64,000 nucleotides of DNA. Source: Bacteroidota bacterium (GTDB lineage: Bacteria; Bacteroidota; Bacteroidia; AKYH767-A; OLB10). Under the pieces are notes generated by a model. That model saw only the letters and a program-made list of their open reading frames with translations, ran no database searches and was not told the origin of the DNA. The position numbers and the translations under genes are program-made. The DNA is taken from contig JAHEYP010000004.1 in assembly GCA_023251535.1 (NCBI GenBank), positions 113,039-177,038 of the forward strand, given 5' to 3'. Below, piece by piece: positions 1-10,355 of this stretch (positions are counted from its first letter, which is position 1; each line of letters begins with the position of its first letter).

Positions 1-589
1 TAAATCCTCCAGCTATTTCAGTTACTGAAGGATTCGCCATAAACATTTGAGCAATGAAGGCTAATCCGATCATCGCAACTAAGGAAATGATAAAGGCTTC
101 CATTTTGCGAATTCCGTAATGTAAAAGAAATAATAGGAGGAAGGTGTCGAATGCACAAATTACTACTCCCCATAAAAGCGGAATATTAAAGAGTAGTTTT
201 AATCCGATAGCCATCCCCAATACTTCGGCTAAGTCGCATGCGGCAATCGCTATTTCAGCTAAAATATATAAATAGTAATTAATATATTTAGGGTATAACT
301 CTCTAGACGCTTGCGCAAGATCTCTTCCGCGAACAACACCTAGTCGGGCACTTAATCCTTGGAGTAATAATGCCATTAAATTCGACATCAATAATACCCA
401 AATGAGCTTGTATCCAAACTGACTTCCGCCTGCTATATCTGTTGCCCAATTACCTGGATCCATATAACCTACACTTACCATATAGGCGGGACCAATAAAG
501 GCTAAAAGTTTTTTCTTGAAGCTCATTCCGGGCTTTATATGCACCGTACCATGAACTTCCGACAATGATGAATTGTTAAATGGCTCCAT
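1..589 (-). CDS. mntH: Nramp-family Mn2+/Fe2+ transporter (MntH-like), C-terminus truncated by window edge
   Basis: Minus-strand reading from ATG at 589 gives MEPFNNSSLSEVHGTVHIKPGMSFKKKLLAFIGPAYMVSVGYMDPGNWATDIAGGSQFGYKLIWV...; the GPAYMVSVGYMDPGNWATD motif is typical of Nramp. Open to base 1. Confidence 0.85.
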   Translation of the reverse strand, partial: MEPFNNSSLSEVHGTVHIKPGMSFKKKLLAFIGPAYMVSVGYMDPGNWATDIAGGSQFGYKLIWVLLMSNLMALLLQGLSARLGVVRGRDLAQASRELYPKYINYYLYILAEIAIAACDLAEVLGMAIGLKLLFNIPLLWGVVICAFDTFLLLFLLHYGIRKMEAFIISLVAMIGLAFIAQMFMANPSVTEIAGGF

Positions 590-1247
590 ATTTCTTTACC
601 AATATGTTTTTCGAAACTTCAAGACTGAGATGGAATTTTTCTTTATTGACTTTTACAAGCATACTTTTATCGAATTCCATTATTTCGGCTATGCTTACCG
701 TTATGCCAGGTTTTAATCCGTATTTAGCAAGATGCTTAAGAAAAGCTGAACTATGTTCACCTACACCTGTAATAGTATACTTTGCTCCGGTTTCTCCACT
801 CGATAACGACATCTGATCGTTTAATTCGAGTTTTCCAGATTGATCGGGAATAGGGTCACCATGAGGATCAAATTTGGGGAAATCGAGATACGCTTCTAGT
901 CGCTTAATTAGTTCATCGCTGCTTACATGTTCTAACTCTTCAGCCATGGTATGCACTTCGTCCCATTCAAACTTTAAAACCTTCGTTAAAAACACTTCCC
1001 ATAACCGATGCTTGCGAATAATATTTAATGCCACTTTTTCGCCCTTACGAGTGATTTTTACTCCTTTGTATTTTTCGTAATTAATCAATTCCTTTTCTGC
1101 CAACTTTTTAAGCATGTCGGTTACCGATGCCGAGGTAGTCGACATTGAAGTAGCTATCGATGAAGTATTGACGGAACTGATAGTCACGTTTGAAAGGTGA
1201 TAAATGGCCTTTAAGTAGTTTTCTTCCGTTTCGGTATGTTGCTGCAT
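576..1247 (-). CDS. DtxR/MntR-family metal-dependent transcriptional regulator
   Basis: 223 aa with N-terminal HTH (ENYLKAIYHLS...TSASVTDMLKKLAEKELINYEKYKGVKITRKGE), dimerisation region and FeoA-like C-terminus; overlaps the start of the Nramp gene. Confidence 0.88.
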   Translation of the reverse strand: MQQHTETEENYLKAIYHLSNVTISSVNTSSIATSMSTTSASVTDMLKKLAEKELINYEKYKGVKITRKGEKVALNIIRKHRLWEVFLTKVLKFEWDEVHTMAEELEHVSSDELIKRLEAYLDFPKFDPHGDPIPDQSGKLELNDQMSLSSGETGAKYTITGVGEHSSAFLKHLAKYGLKPGITVSIAEIMEFDKSMLVKVNKEKFHLSLEVSKNILVKKYGAI

Positions 1248-1330
1248 GTGACGACTTAAAATATTATTTTAGACAAATCTAAAAATAAAATTTGATATCT
1301 TAAATGCGATAATTTATTAATCTTGCAGTC

Positions 1331-2347
1331 ATGTATAAAAGGTTCATTCGTCCATTCTTGTTTCTATTCGACCCTGAAACAGCTCATCACTTGGTATTCA
1401 ATCTGTTAAAGGTTGTATTTAAGGTGCCAGGTATGTCATCTTTAGTGAAGGGAATTTATGGTTATAAGGGCCGCGATTTGTCGAAAAAGTTGATGGGGAT
1501 TACTTTTCCTAATCCAATAGGCTTAGCGGCTGGCTTCGACAAAAACGCTATGTTGTTTGAAGAATTGAGCTGTTTGGGCTTTGGATTTATTGAAATTGGG
1601 ACATTAACACCCAAAGCTCAGCCCGGAAATGATTTACCTCGTATGTTCAGGCTTCCGGCCGATAAAGGGCTAATCAATCGCATGGGTTTCAATAATGAAG
1701 GAGTTGAAAAGGCCGTAGAAAGGTTGAAAAAGCAATCGGGGAAAGTGATAATTGGAGGAAATATTGGGAAGAATAAAGTTACGCCAAATGAAATAGCGCT
1801 CCGCGACTATGATATTTGCTTTGAAGCATTATTTCCCCATGTCGATTATTTTGTAGTAAACGTAAGTTCTCCAAATACCCCTGGTTTACGCGAATTACAA
1901 GATAAAGAACCTCTTACTGCACTCTTGAATCATGTGATGAAATTGAATTCGGCCAAAGAAAAGCCGAAACCGGTTTTATTGAAAATTGCACCCGATTTAA
2001 CCAACGAGCAGCTGACAGAGATCGTTGAGATAGTTAAAGAAGTGAAACTAACTGGAATAATTGCTACCAATACAACTATTTCTCGTGAAGGATTAACAAC
2101 TGCAACCGATGTTGTTAAAGAGCAAGGCGGGTTAAGCGGACTTCCTGTAAAAAATAGGAGTACAGAAGTAATTCGATATTTAAGACAATTAGCTGGTAAG
2201 GAAATGGTGATAATAGGAGTAGGTGGGATCTTTACTGCTGATGACGCACGTGAAAAGCTAAATGCAGGAGCCGATTTATTACAAGTTTATACAGGATTTA
2301 TCTACGAAGGCCCGGGAATGATAAAAAGCATCCTTAAAGGTTTATAA
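1331..2347 (+). CDS. pyrD: Dihydroorotate dehydrogenase (quinone), class 2
   Basis: 338 aa; [86 protein letters not shown] motifs. Confidence 0.95.
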   Translation: MYKRFIRPFLFLFDPETAHHLVFNLLKVVFKVPGMSSLVKGIYGYKGRDLSKKLMGITFPNPIGLAAGFDKNAMLFEELSCLGFGFIEIGTLTPKAQPGNDLPRMFRLPADKGLINRMGFNNEGVEKAVERLKKQSGKVIIGGNIGKNKVTPNEIALRDYDICFEALFPHVDYFVVNVSSPNTPGLRELQDKEPLTALLNHVMKLNSAKEKPKPVLLKIAPDLTNEQLTEIVEIVKEVKLTGIIATNTTISREGLTTATDVVKEQGGLSGLPVKNRSTEVIRYLRQLAGKEMVIIGVGGIFTADDAREKLNAGADLLQVYTGFIYEGPGMIKSILKGL

Positions 2348-2373
2348 TTTTCATTGTAAATCGCCTTTTTAAC

Positions 2374-2381
2374 TAACTTTG
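2374..2381 (+). promoter_or_regulatory. Bacteroidetes-type -7 element (TAACTTTG) upstream of the DUF4920-like lipoprotein gene
   Basis: TAnnTTTG match; a TTG at 2354-2356 lies 17 nt upstream. Confidence 0.45.
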
Positions 2382-2429
2382 CAACGCAATTAACAGAGCC
2401 CACAACAGGCTTTATTATTATAAAAACAC

Positions 2430-2933
2430 ATGAAAAAATTAACAGCCATTTTTGCAATCGCAATGTTAGGATTAGCCTCTTGCGGACAAAAGTCAGAAAC
2501 TAAAGAAGGTAACCAAGAAGCTGCTGCAGCTACTACCGAAACAGGAAATTTCGGATCTAAAATTGATGAAACCGGAGCAATAGGAATGGATTCATTAGTT
2601 GCTATGATGAGCACAGCAAAAGGTGAAATTTCTGGAGTTAAAGTAACAGGAAAAGTTGCAGAATGTTGCCAAACAAAAGGATGTTGGATGAACATCGATA
2701 AAGGTGACGGATCAGGAATGAGAGTTACTTTTAAAGATTATGGGTTTTTCGTTCCTAAATCTTCAGGTGGAAAAACAGCAGTATTTACTGGTAAGGCTTA
2801 TATGGATACTACTTCTGTTGACGATCTTCGCCACTATGCACAAGACGAAGGATTATCAGAGGCTGAAATCAACAAAATTACAGAGCCGAAAATCGAACTT
2901 TCTTTTGAAGCCGACGGTGTAATTATCAAATAA
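2430..2933 (+). CDS. DUF4920-like lipoprotein
   Basis: 167 aa with lipoprotein signal (MKKLTAIFAIAMLGLASCGQ) and GNFGSKIDETGAIGMDSL...KGCWMNIDKGDGSGMRVTFKDYGFFVPKSSGGKTAVFTGKA. Confidence 0.75.
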   Translation: MKKLTAIFAIAMLGLASCGQKSETKEGNQEAAAATTETGNFGSKIDETGAIGMDSLVAMMSTAKGEISGVKVTGKVAECCQTKGCWMNIDKGDGSGMRVTFKDYGFFVPKSSGGKTAVFTGKAYMDTTSVDDLRHYAQDEGLSEAEINKITEPKIELSFEADGVIIK

Positions 2934-2956
2934 TATTTCGAATAGAATTTTGAAGA

Positions 2957-2985
2957 GAGCCCGTTGCTATCAACGGGTTCTTTTT
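2957..2985 (+). terminator. Rho-independent terminator
   Basis: GAGCCCGTTG-ctat-CAACGGGTTC followed by TTTTT. Confidence 0.75.
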
Positions 2986-2994
2986 GTATAAATA

Positions 2995-3855
2995 ATGCCG
3001 ATAAAAATGAAAATTATCGAATGTCCTAGGGACGCTATGCAGGGAATTCATGATTTTATTCCTACCTCTGTTAAGTCTGATTATATAAATCGCTTGTTAA
3101 AAGTTGGGTATGATACAATCGATTTCGGAAGCTTTGTTTCTCCTAAGGCTATTCCACAGTTAAGAGACACTGCTGAAGTTTTATCGTCTCTCGATTTGAG
3201 TGAAACCTCTTCTAAGTTATTGGCAATTATTGCCAATGTAAGAGGAGGCGAGGACGCTGTTAAATTTGAAGAGATAAATTATCTTGGATTTCCATTTTCT
3301 ATTTCTGAAACATTCCAGCAACGAAATACAAATAGTTCTATCGATCAGTCATTGAAAACCGTTGAACAACTCCAATCGCTTTGCGTGAATAATCGTAAAG
3401 AATTGGTCGTTTATATTTCAATGGCTTTTGGGAACCCTTATGGCGATTTATGGAACGAAGAAATTGCTTTTAAGTGGGTAAATACCATTCAACAGCTAGG
3501 AGTGAAGATTGTGGCAATGTCTGATACCGTTGGTGTTGCTTCTCCGGAAGCAATAAAAACGATCTTTAGTCACTTAATTCCAGCTTTGCCGAATGTTGAA
3601 TTTGGGGCTCATTTGCATTGTACCGCAGATAACTGGAAGCAAAAAGTTGATGCGGCGTTTGTCGCAGGTTGCCGACGATTCGATGCCGCCATTAAAGGTT
3701 TTGGGGGGTGTCCAATGGCTGAGGATGAGCTTGTTGGGAACCTGGCAACTGAAAATTTGATATCCTATCTAAATGAAAATAAGGTGAATACTAATCTGGA
3801 TATGCCTGCTTTTTCTGAAGCTATGTTGTTTTCGGGCACGGTATTCGCCTCTTAA
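2995..3855 (+). CDS. Hydroxymethylglutaryl-CoA lyase-like protein
   Basis: 286 aa; IIECPRDAMQGIHDFIPTSVKSDYINRLLKVGYDTIDFGSFVSPKAIPQL, GAHLHCTADNW, FDAAIKGFGGCPMAEDELVGNLATE. Confidence 0.88.
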   Translation: MPIKMKIIECPRDAMQGIHDFIPTSVKSDYINRLLKVGYDTIDFGSFVSPKAIPQLRDTAEVLSSLDLSETSSKLLAIIANVRGGEDAVKFEEINYLGFPFSISETFQQRNTNSSIDQSLKTVEQLQSLCVNNRKELVVYISMAFGNPYGDLWNEEIAFKWVNTIQQLGVKIVAMSDTVGVASPEAIKTIFSHLIPALPNVEFGAHLHCTADNWKQKVDAAFVAGCRRFDAAIKGFGGCPMAEDELVGNLATENLISYLNENKVNTNLDMPAFSEAMLFSGTVFAS

Positions 3856-3918
3856 AATGCAACATGTTGAAATGCTTTGCGTTTCAGATAAGATTATTAC
3901 TTTCGCTAATACCAAACT

Positions 3919-6042
3919 ATGAATATTTCTTTCTCTATGCGTTTAATTAAATTGATGGTGGCATTTTGCTTGCTAATGGGATCATATTCCGCATTTGCAC
4001 AGCAAGATGGATACCTCGAAGTTGTCGGGTCGGTATTACAAGACAGCAAAGGTCTTGAAGGTGCCGATATTAAAATTTTCAAGGGTAATGAAAATGTCGA
4101 TAATGTACTTTCTTCTGCCGGCGGGAAATTTATCATTAATCTCGAATTGGGACATGATTATACCATCGTTTTCTCAAAAAACGGAAGCTTTACTAAATCG
4201 GTAATTATTGATACTAAAGTACCTGATGATTACAAAAAGCAAATTTTCAGCTTTAAGTTCAAAATGGATTTGTTTAAAGCACCAGAAGGTTCCGAACAAC
4301 CTAAGGATGCCGAGAAACCAGTAGCTAAACTTTCATTTAGTGATATGTACGAGGATTTCGACTATGATGCCGAATATTCTAAAACTCGTAAAACTGAACT
4401 TGAAAGTGTTAAAGTGAAGATGGCTGCTGAAGCTGCAAAACAAGATGCTGCCAAAAAAGCAATTGCAGAGAAAGCTCGCCAAGATTCTATTGCTGATGCT
4501 CGTGCAAAGCAATTAGCGTTACAAAAAATTCAAGCAGAACAAGAGAAAGTTCGACAAGATTCAATTGCAAAAGAGAATGCGCGTCAACAACAAATAGCTG
4601 CTGCTATGGTGGCTAAACAAAATGCTGAACGTGATTCTATCGCTGCAGTAGAAAAGAAAGCTAGGGCTGAAGAAGCGGCTCGTTTAGCGAGAGAAAAAGC
4701 TGTTCAGGATTCATTGGCAAAAGTGGTAGAGAAGTCGCGCCAGGATTCATTATTGGCAGTTAAAGAACGTTTGCGAATTGAGCAGGCCGCTTTAGCAAAA
4801 GCCCGCCAGGATTCTCTCGATAATGTTAAGAAAGAACAATTAGCTCAAGCCGCTCGTGATAAAGCTGCTCAGGATTCCATTGCACAAGTTAATGCAAGAT
4901 TAAAACAAGAACAATTAGCAAAAGCAGCTCGTGAAAAAGCTGTATCCGATTCGATAGCTCAAGTAAAAGAAAAAGCTCGTCAAGAGGAGTTGGCCCTAGC
5001 TGCACGACAGAAAGCTACCGCCGATTCGTTAGCGAAAGTTCAAGATAAGATAAAACAAGATTCAATCGCTGCTGCAAAAGAACAAGCTCGTCAAGCAGAA
5101 ATTGCTCGAGTAGCTCGTGAAAAAGCTGTTTCGGATTCAATTGCTACCGTAAAGGCAAAAGAAGAATTGGCAGCAAAAGAAGCTGCGAAAGAGAAGGCTA
5201 GGTTAGATGCAATTGCAAAAGCAGAAAGAGAAAAAGCTGCAGCGGATTCAATTGCTACTGCTAAAGAACAAGCTCGTTTAGCGGAAATCGCTCGCCAAGC
5301 TCAAGTAAAAGCTACAGCAGATTCATTAGCAAAAGTTAAAGCGAAGGAAGAACAAGATGCTTTAGCAGCTGCGAAAGAAAAAGCTCGCCAGGATGAATTG
5401 GCAAAAGCATCGAGAGCTAAGGCTACTGCCGACTCATTAGCAATAGCAAAAGAACAAGCTCGTTTGGCTGAAGTTGCGCGTCAAGCTCAGGTAAAAGCAA
5501 CAGCTGATTCATTGGCTCGTATTCGTGAAAAGTCTCGTCAGGATTCATTAGCTACAGTTGCTGAGAAAAATAGAATTGAATTGCTTGCTCGTGAAGAGAG
5601 AATTAAAGCAATGAAGGATTCCCTCGAAACAGTTAGAAAGAAACAAGAAGAGGAAAATGCTAAGCTTGCATTAGAACAAAAACGTAAGGAAGAAGAAGCC
5701 GTTGAAGCAAAGAAAATGAAAGAGATCGAAGATCAAAAGAAAGCTTTAGCATCAGGTGGAGCAACACAAGCACAGCCTAAGAAAAATCCGAATGATATCA
5801 GTGCTTATCGTATCGATTTCGAAAAACAATTTGTTCCAGATGGTATCAAAGATGAAACCATTACTGAGCCCAACAGAACTATTATCCGAACTATTGTTAA
5901 GTCAAAAGATATTCAAGCGACTTACCTAAAAGTTACTTACGGTTACGGTGGTGTATTCTACTTTAAAAATAGCGTGAGTATGTCAGAGAGTAATTATAGT
6001 CTCGAATTGCAAAATTTAAGGAAACAACTTCAGAATAAATAA
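3919..6042 (+). CDS. Secreted Ala/Lys/Asp-Ser-rich coiled-coil repeat protein
   Basis: 707 aa; signal peptide (LMVAFCLLMGSYSAFAQQ), short N-terminal domain, then a long degenerate repeat with recurring DS[IL]A motif, then a non-repetitive C-terminus. Confidence 0.75.
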   Translation: MNISFSMRLIKLMVAFCLLMGSYSAFAQQDGYLEVVGSVLQDSKGLEGADIKIFKGNENVDNVLSSAGGKFIINLELGHDYTIVFSKNGSFTKSVIIDTKVPDDYKKQIFSFKFKMDLFKAPEGSEQPKDAEKPVAKLSFSDMYEDFDYDAEYSKTRKTELESVKVKMAAEAAKQDAAKKAIAEKARQDSIADARAKQLALQKIQAEQEKVRQDSIAKENARQQQIAAAMVAKQNAERDSIAAVEKKARAEEAARLAREKAVQDSLAKVVEKSRQDSLLAVKERLRIEQAALAKARQDSLDNVKKEQLAQAARDKAAQDSIAQVNARLKQEQLAKAAREKAVSDSIAQVKEKARQEELALAARQKATADSLAKVQDKIKQDSIAAAKEQARQAEIARVAREKAVSDSIATVKAKEELAAKEAAKEKARLDAIAKAEREKAAADSIATAKEQARLAEIARQAQVKATADSLAKVKAKEEQDALAAAKEKARQDELAKASRAKATADSLAIAKEQARLAEVARQAQVKATADSLARIREKSRQDSLATVAEKNRIELLAREERIKAMKDSLETVRKKQEEENAKLALEQKRKEEEAVEAKKMKEIEDQKKALASGGATQAQPKKNPNDISAYRIDFEKQFVPDGIKDETITEPNRTIIRTIVKSKDIQATYLKVTYGYGGVFYFKNSVSMSESNYSLELQNLRKQLQNK

Positions 6043-6060
6043 TCGAATTTATATTAAAAA

Positions 6061-6087
6061 GCCCCGTCATTTAACGGGGCTTTTTTT
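6061..6087. terminator. Rho-independent terminator, plausibly bidirectional
   Basis: GCCCCGT-catttA-ACGGGGC flanked by A-run and T7. Confidence 0.8.
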
Positions 6088-7447
6088 ATTGGTTAAAGGG
6101 CCATTGCCGACTTCTTTTCGATTTGATCAAGTAAACAATGGTTCCACTAATAATTACTATTCCTCCCGAGAGCATGAATTCTTTTCCCGTAGAGATAAAA
6201 ATAAAGCCCCAAATTAAAATAGCTAATATTACTGGCAATGGATAAAGTGGCATTTTAAATGGAAGTACGGTTTTGTTTTTTCGTCTTAATATGATTAATC
6301 CCACCGCTTGTCCAATAAATTGAATTACGATGCGCATGGCTAAAATCGCCGTAATTACTTGTGAAAGTTTAAAAAGCAAACTGAAAACAAATGCCGTAAT
6401 TCCTAAACCCAAAAGAGCAATATGCGGAAAATGTCGAGTAGGATGAACTTTAGCAAATACCTCGAAAAATTCTCCTTCTTTTGCCGCTGCATAAGGAACA
6501 CGTGAATATCCAAGCATCACAGCAAATAAACTAGCAAAGGCTACCCATAAAATTAATATGGTTGCAATAATTGCCGCATTATGTCCGTAAAGTGTTTCGA
6601 AATAAGTGCTCACTACAAATTCTGATTTTGCAGCTTCTTGCCAAGGTATTACACTTACAACACTCATGTTCATGGAGATGTAAAGTGCTGCAATTCCTAA
6701 TACCGAAAGAATCATACTTAAGGGAATATTCCGTGAGGGATTTTTAATTTCTCCTCCTAAATGGCATACGTTATAATATCCTAAGTAGCTATAAATGGTT
6801 TTTACTGAAGCAGCTCCTAAAGCGGCAGCAAACGCTGCATTCAGTGTAAACCCGTCGTTAATATGTTGTAGTGGTTCAGTGAAATGTCCGTTGCTGATGC
6901 CTCCGTAAATGATCCATAGCATGGTGAAAATAACTCCACTCCATAGAAGAATACTGATTTTCCCGATTGTTTCAATTTTTCGGTAAAGCAGTAACGTTAG
7001 TACTATTACAATACTACCTGATACAATTCGTGATGTGATATCATTAAGCGGTACTAAAAATCCGAAGTAATGCGCAAATCCAATAGCTCCGCTGGCAACA
7101 ACTAATGGAGCTTGGAGCATGGTTTGCCATACATAAAGGAACGAAAATAGCTTGCCCCACGATTTTTCTCCGTAAGAAGCTCTAAGGAAATTGAAACTTC
7201 CTCCAGCTAATGGAAATGCTGCTCCTAATTCCGACCAGATCATTGCATCTATTATCGATAATAGGGCACCTGCAAGCCATGCATATAGAAACCATGGTCC
7301 ACCCATGAGTTGTATTACAATCGATAGCACTACAAAAGGACCAATACCTACCATATCGATCATATTAATGACCGTACTCTGGAAAAGTCCTAGTCTGCGC
7401 TCTAGTTGTGGTTGTTCAGCTGTTGCCATACGCCCGAAAATAAGCAA
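6086..7447 (-). CDS. APC-superfamily amino-acid permease
   Basis: 453 aa, polytopic; RRLGLFQSTVINMIDMVGIGPFVVLSIVIQLMGGPWFLYAWLAGALLSIIDAMIWSELGAAFPLAGGSFNFLR. Confidence 0.85.
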   Translation of the reverse strand: MLIFGRMATAEQPQLERRLGLFQSTVINMIDMVGIGPFVVLSIVIQLMGGPWFLYAWLAGALLSIIDAMIWSELGAAFPLAGGSFNFLRASYGEKSWGKLFSFLYVWQTMLQAPLVVASGAIGFAHYFGFLVPLNDITSRIVSGSIVIVLTLLLYRKIETIGKISILLWSGVIFTMLWIIYGGISNGHFTEPLQHINDGFTLNAAFAAALGAASVKTIYSYLGYYNVCHLGGEIKNPSRNIPLSMILSVLGIAALYISMNMSVVSVIPWQEAAKSEFVVSTYFETLYGHNAAIIATILILWVAFASLFAVMLGYSRVPYAAAKEGEFFEVFAKVHPTRHFPHIALLGLGITAFVFSLLFKLSQVITAILAMRIVIQFIGQAVGLIILRRKNKTVLPFKMPLYPLPVILAILIWGFIFISTGKEFMLSGGIVIISGTIVYLIKSKRSRQWPFNQ

Positions 7448-7552
7448 TTATTTCAACTAACATTCTCGGTTAAAAACTTTATAAAATAACTGCTCTATTT
7501 TATTGGTAATGACCGGTATTTTAATGTCATTTGTTGAATAAATTACTCTTCT

Positions 7553-8398
7553 ATGTTATTAGTATGTGATTCAGGTTCTACCAAGGCAGATTGGTTATTG
7601 TATGATGGTTCGGAAGTTAAAGGTCCATTTCATACTATGGGATTTAATCCCTTTTTCCATTCATCAGAATTGGTATTTGAGACATTAACTCAGAATAGTG
7701 ATATGGCAGCCTTTGCTGCTAATGTTAAAGAGGTGAAGTTCTTCGGAGCCGGTTGTTCAAGTGCTGCAAAAAAAGAGCAGATTGCAGTTGGATTGCGTAG
7801 GTTCTTCAGTAATGCCGATGTGTTAGTTGATCATGATTTGTTGGCTTGTGCATTTGCAACTTGTGGAAATGAACCTGGAATTTCTTGTATCACTGGAACA
7901 GGATCGAATTCTTGCTGGTTCGATGGTGTTAAAGTGCATGAAAGAAATTATGGAATGGGTTATATTTTAGGTGATGAGGGTAGTGGAGCGCATTTAGGAA
8001 AAAAATTACTCACTCATTTCCTTTATAATTTATTGCCTGCCGATGTTCACGCGGATTTCGAAAATACTTATCACCTTACCCGCGATAGTATTAATGATTT
8101 TGTGTACAAGCAGCCAAATCCGAATGTTTGGTTGGCTTCTTTCTCAACTTTCTTTACTAAGCATCGCGATAATCATTACATCCATGAGTTAATCATGAAT
8201 AATTTCCGTGATTTTATGACTTTGTATGTATGTAATTATCCCGATTACCAAAAGGTGAAAGTTCATTTCGTAGGATCTATTGCTTTTTACTTCGAAACCG
8301 AATTAAAAGCGGTAGCGAAAGAGTTAAATATTACTATCGGGCATATAGTTAAACAACCGGTTGATGGGTTGATGAATTACTATATCAATAAGAAGTAA
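7553..8398 (+). CDS. BadF/BadG-type ATPase, N-acetylglucosamine kinase-like
   Basis: 281 aa; LLVCDSGSTKADWLLYDG, SCITGTGSNSCWFDG, GYILGDEGSGAHLGKKLL. Confidence 0.85.
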   Translation: MLLVCDSGSTKADWLLYDGSEVKGPFHTMGFNPFFHSSELVFETLTQNSDMAAFAANVKEVKFFGAGCSSAAKKEQIAVGLRRFFSNADVLVDHDLLACAFATCGNEPGISCITGTGSNSCWFDGVKVHERNYGMGYILGDEGSGAHLGKKLLTHFLYNLLPADVHADFENTYHLTRDSINDFVYKQPNPNVWLASFSTFFTKHRDNHYIHELIMNNFRDFMTLYVCNYPDYQKVKVHFVGSIAFYFETELKAVAKELNITIGHIVKQPVDGLMNYYINKK

Positions 8399-8403
8399 TT
8401 TCT

Positions 8404-8865
8404 TTATTTTAGCTTTACTCCCGAGCCAACAAATGGTTCGGCATTGCCTCCGTGTTTAATAATATCTCTTACAATGGTACTCGAGATAGGAGCGTATTGT
8501 GGTGCCGATAATAAAAAGATGGTTTCTATTCCGCTTTCTAAATAGCGGTTCATCTGACCTATCGATTTTTCGAATTCAAAATCAACAGAGGTCCTTAGTC
8601 CTCGAAGTATAAATCGCGCATGGACTTCTTTGCAATAATCAACAGTTAGCCCGCTGTACGTTTTTACTTCAACTTGTGGATATTCTTCGAAGCAAGCTTT
8701 TATCCAATCAATACGGTCTTGCAATGGAAACATATAATTCTTCTGTGAATTATATCCCACGCCAACTATAATCTTATCAAATAAATCGAGTGACCTGATT
8801 ACTACATCTACATGTCCTACAGTAATAGGATCAAAGCTTCCGGGGAATAATGCGATTTTTGACAT
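8404..8865 (-). CDS. coaD: Pantetheine-phosphate adenylyltransferase
   Basis: 153 aa; MSKIALFPGSFDPITVGHVDVVIRSLDLFDKIIVGVGYNS...ISSTIVRDIIKHGG. Confidence 0.96.
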   Translation of the reverse strand: MSKIALFPGSFDPITVGHVDVVIRSLDLFDKIIVGVGYNSQKNYMFPLQDRIDWIKACFEEYPQVEVKTYSGLTVDYCKEVHARFILRGLRTSVDFEFEKSIGQMNRYLESGIETIFLLSAPQYAPISSTIVRDIIKHGGNAEPFVGSGVKLK

Positions 8866-8891
8866 GAGGATTTGTTCTATTTGATTAATTT

Positions 8892-9428
8892 CTATTGTCT
8901 GAAGAATGAAAAACTAACGTGACCGTATTTGCGAGTGTCATTATAATGTGCAATCATGCTTAGGTCATTTCCTGTTGCGTGCTCAAGAATAAATACTCCT
9001 CCTGGCTTTAATAATTTCCTTTCAAACACAATTTTAGTTAGTTCCTCGGCAGGCGTTTCTGCGTAGGGAGGATCGGCAATTATTATGTCGTAGGGCTTTA
9101 TGGCTGTCGACAGGAATTTAATAACATCTGCTTGTATTACGGATAATGCGTTATTGTTATTCAGTAATGCTGCAGTGGTTTTAATGTATTTACAACATCC
9201 TCCATGCATATCTATGCTAGTGATGTCGTTGCACCCTCTCGATAAAAATTCAAAACTCAAACTTCCTGTTCCTGCATATAAATCAAGAAAACTTACCGAC
9301 TTGAAATTATATAAATTATTTATAATATTAAACAATCCGGTTTTAGCGAAATCTGTTGTTGGGCGCACTGGTAATTGTTTGGGTGCAATTAGTTGTTTGC
9401 CTCGATATGTTCCGCTTATAATACGCAC
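8892..9428 (-). CDS. rsmD: 16S rRNA (guanine966-N2)-methyltransferase
   Basis: 178 aa; MRIISGTYRGKQLIAPKQLPVRPTTDFAKTGLFNII, DLYAGTGSLSFEFLSRG, IIADPPYAE. Confidence 0.93.
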   Translation of the reverse strand: MRIISGTYRGKQLIAPKQLPVRPTTDFAKTGLFNIINNLYNFKSVSFLDLYAGTGSLSFEFLSRGCNDITSIDMHGGCCKYIKTTAALLNNNNALSVIQADVIKFLSTAIKPYDIIIADPPYAETPAEELTKIVFERKLLKPGGVFILEHATGNDLSMIAHYNDTRKYGHVSFSFFRQ

Positions 9429-10291
9429 AGTGCTTGAGTAAATAATAGATGATATTGTGAACTGCTGATATTACTAAATCCGTATGAGTATTCAATATTA
9501 TCGGGCTTTTCTCCGAGTGATATATAGCGAATATACTTCTGCGCAACTAACCATGCAGATGAGTTTCTGTCGATTTCTCCGTAAACCATCACTTGGTTTA
9601 CATCTGGACTCAATTGCATTTGTTCCATTACATACAGCAAGTAATAAATAAAATCTTCTCCGGTATGTTGTTCAAAGGTATTGCAGAATATTAATTCATT
9701 GCCTTTGCATACTAAGATATCCATCTTATGCTTTCTAACATTCACTGCTAAGAATGGTAATTGACGATGTTTGTTCATCATCAACTGCATTTCAATGAAA
9801 TTAGATTTGGCATTAAATAATATGGCTTCCTTAAATATGTCTCCTGTTTCTTTCAAAAATGATTCAGGTACATTGTATATTAAGTGCGTATCTGCTATTT
9901 TTATATGATCTTCGTAAATATTATCGGATGCATCAGGTCGGCAAACTAATTTCAACGCTTCTTCCATATGTTCTTTGCTAAACAAAGGATCGGGAATAAA
10001 TGTGCTGCAATTACTGTGAATACCGAAAATTATCTTCTCTGCTTGAAGGTTTCCAAGTATTTCGTCTTGTTCAATAATCGATTTGAAAAATCCCGACGAT
10101 GTTCCGCTGCCTTGTATGATGTGATAGTCTTTCATCACTACAACTTTCCTTCTTGCTAGGTCGAGGATGAAATAGCAGAATTGGTGTTCGTCGATCGTAG
10201 CCACAAAAGCCGCTCGCTCGGTCATACCGTGTTCAAACGATTCGTCAACGACTTCGTGCTTAAGATTGATCTGAATTATTTCTTCTTCCAT
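9416..10291 (-). CDS. DUF3822-family protein
   Basis: 291 aa; start overlaps the coaD/rsmD cluster, a recurrent Bacteroidetes gene order (from memory). Confidence 0.65.
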   Translation of the reverse strand: MEEEIIQINLKHEVVDESFEHGMTERAAFVATIDEHQFCYFILDLARRKVVVMKDYHIIQGSGTSSGFFKSIIEQDEILGNLQAEKIIFGIHSNCSTFIPDPLFSKEHMEEALKLVCRPDASDNIYEDHIKIADTHLIYNVPESFLKETGDIFKEAILFNAKSNFIEMQLMMNKHRQLPFLAVNVRKHKMDILVCKGNELIFCNTFEQHTGEDFIYYLLYVMEQMQLSPDVNQVMVYGEIDRNSSAWLVAQKYIRYISLGEKPDNIEYSYGFSNISSSQYHLLFTQALCVL

Positions 10292-10355
10292 GGATGGTCC
10301 AAAAATAAGGAATTCCTGAATGGCCTATTTTTGTTCCTAAATATAAATTATTATT

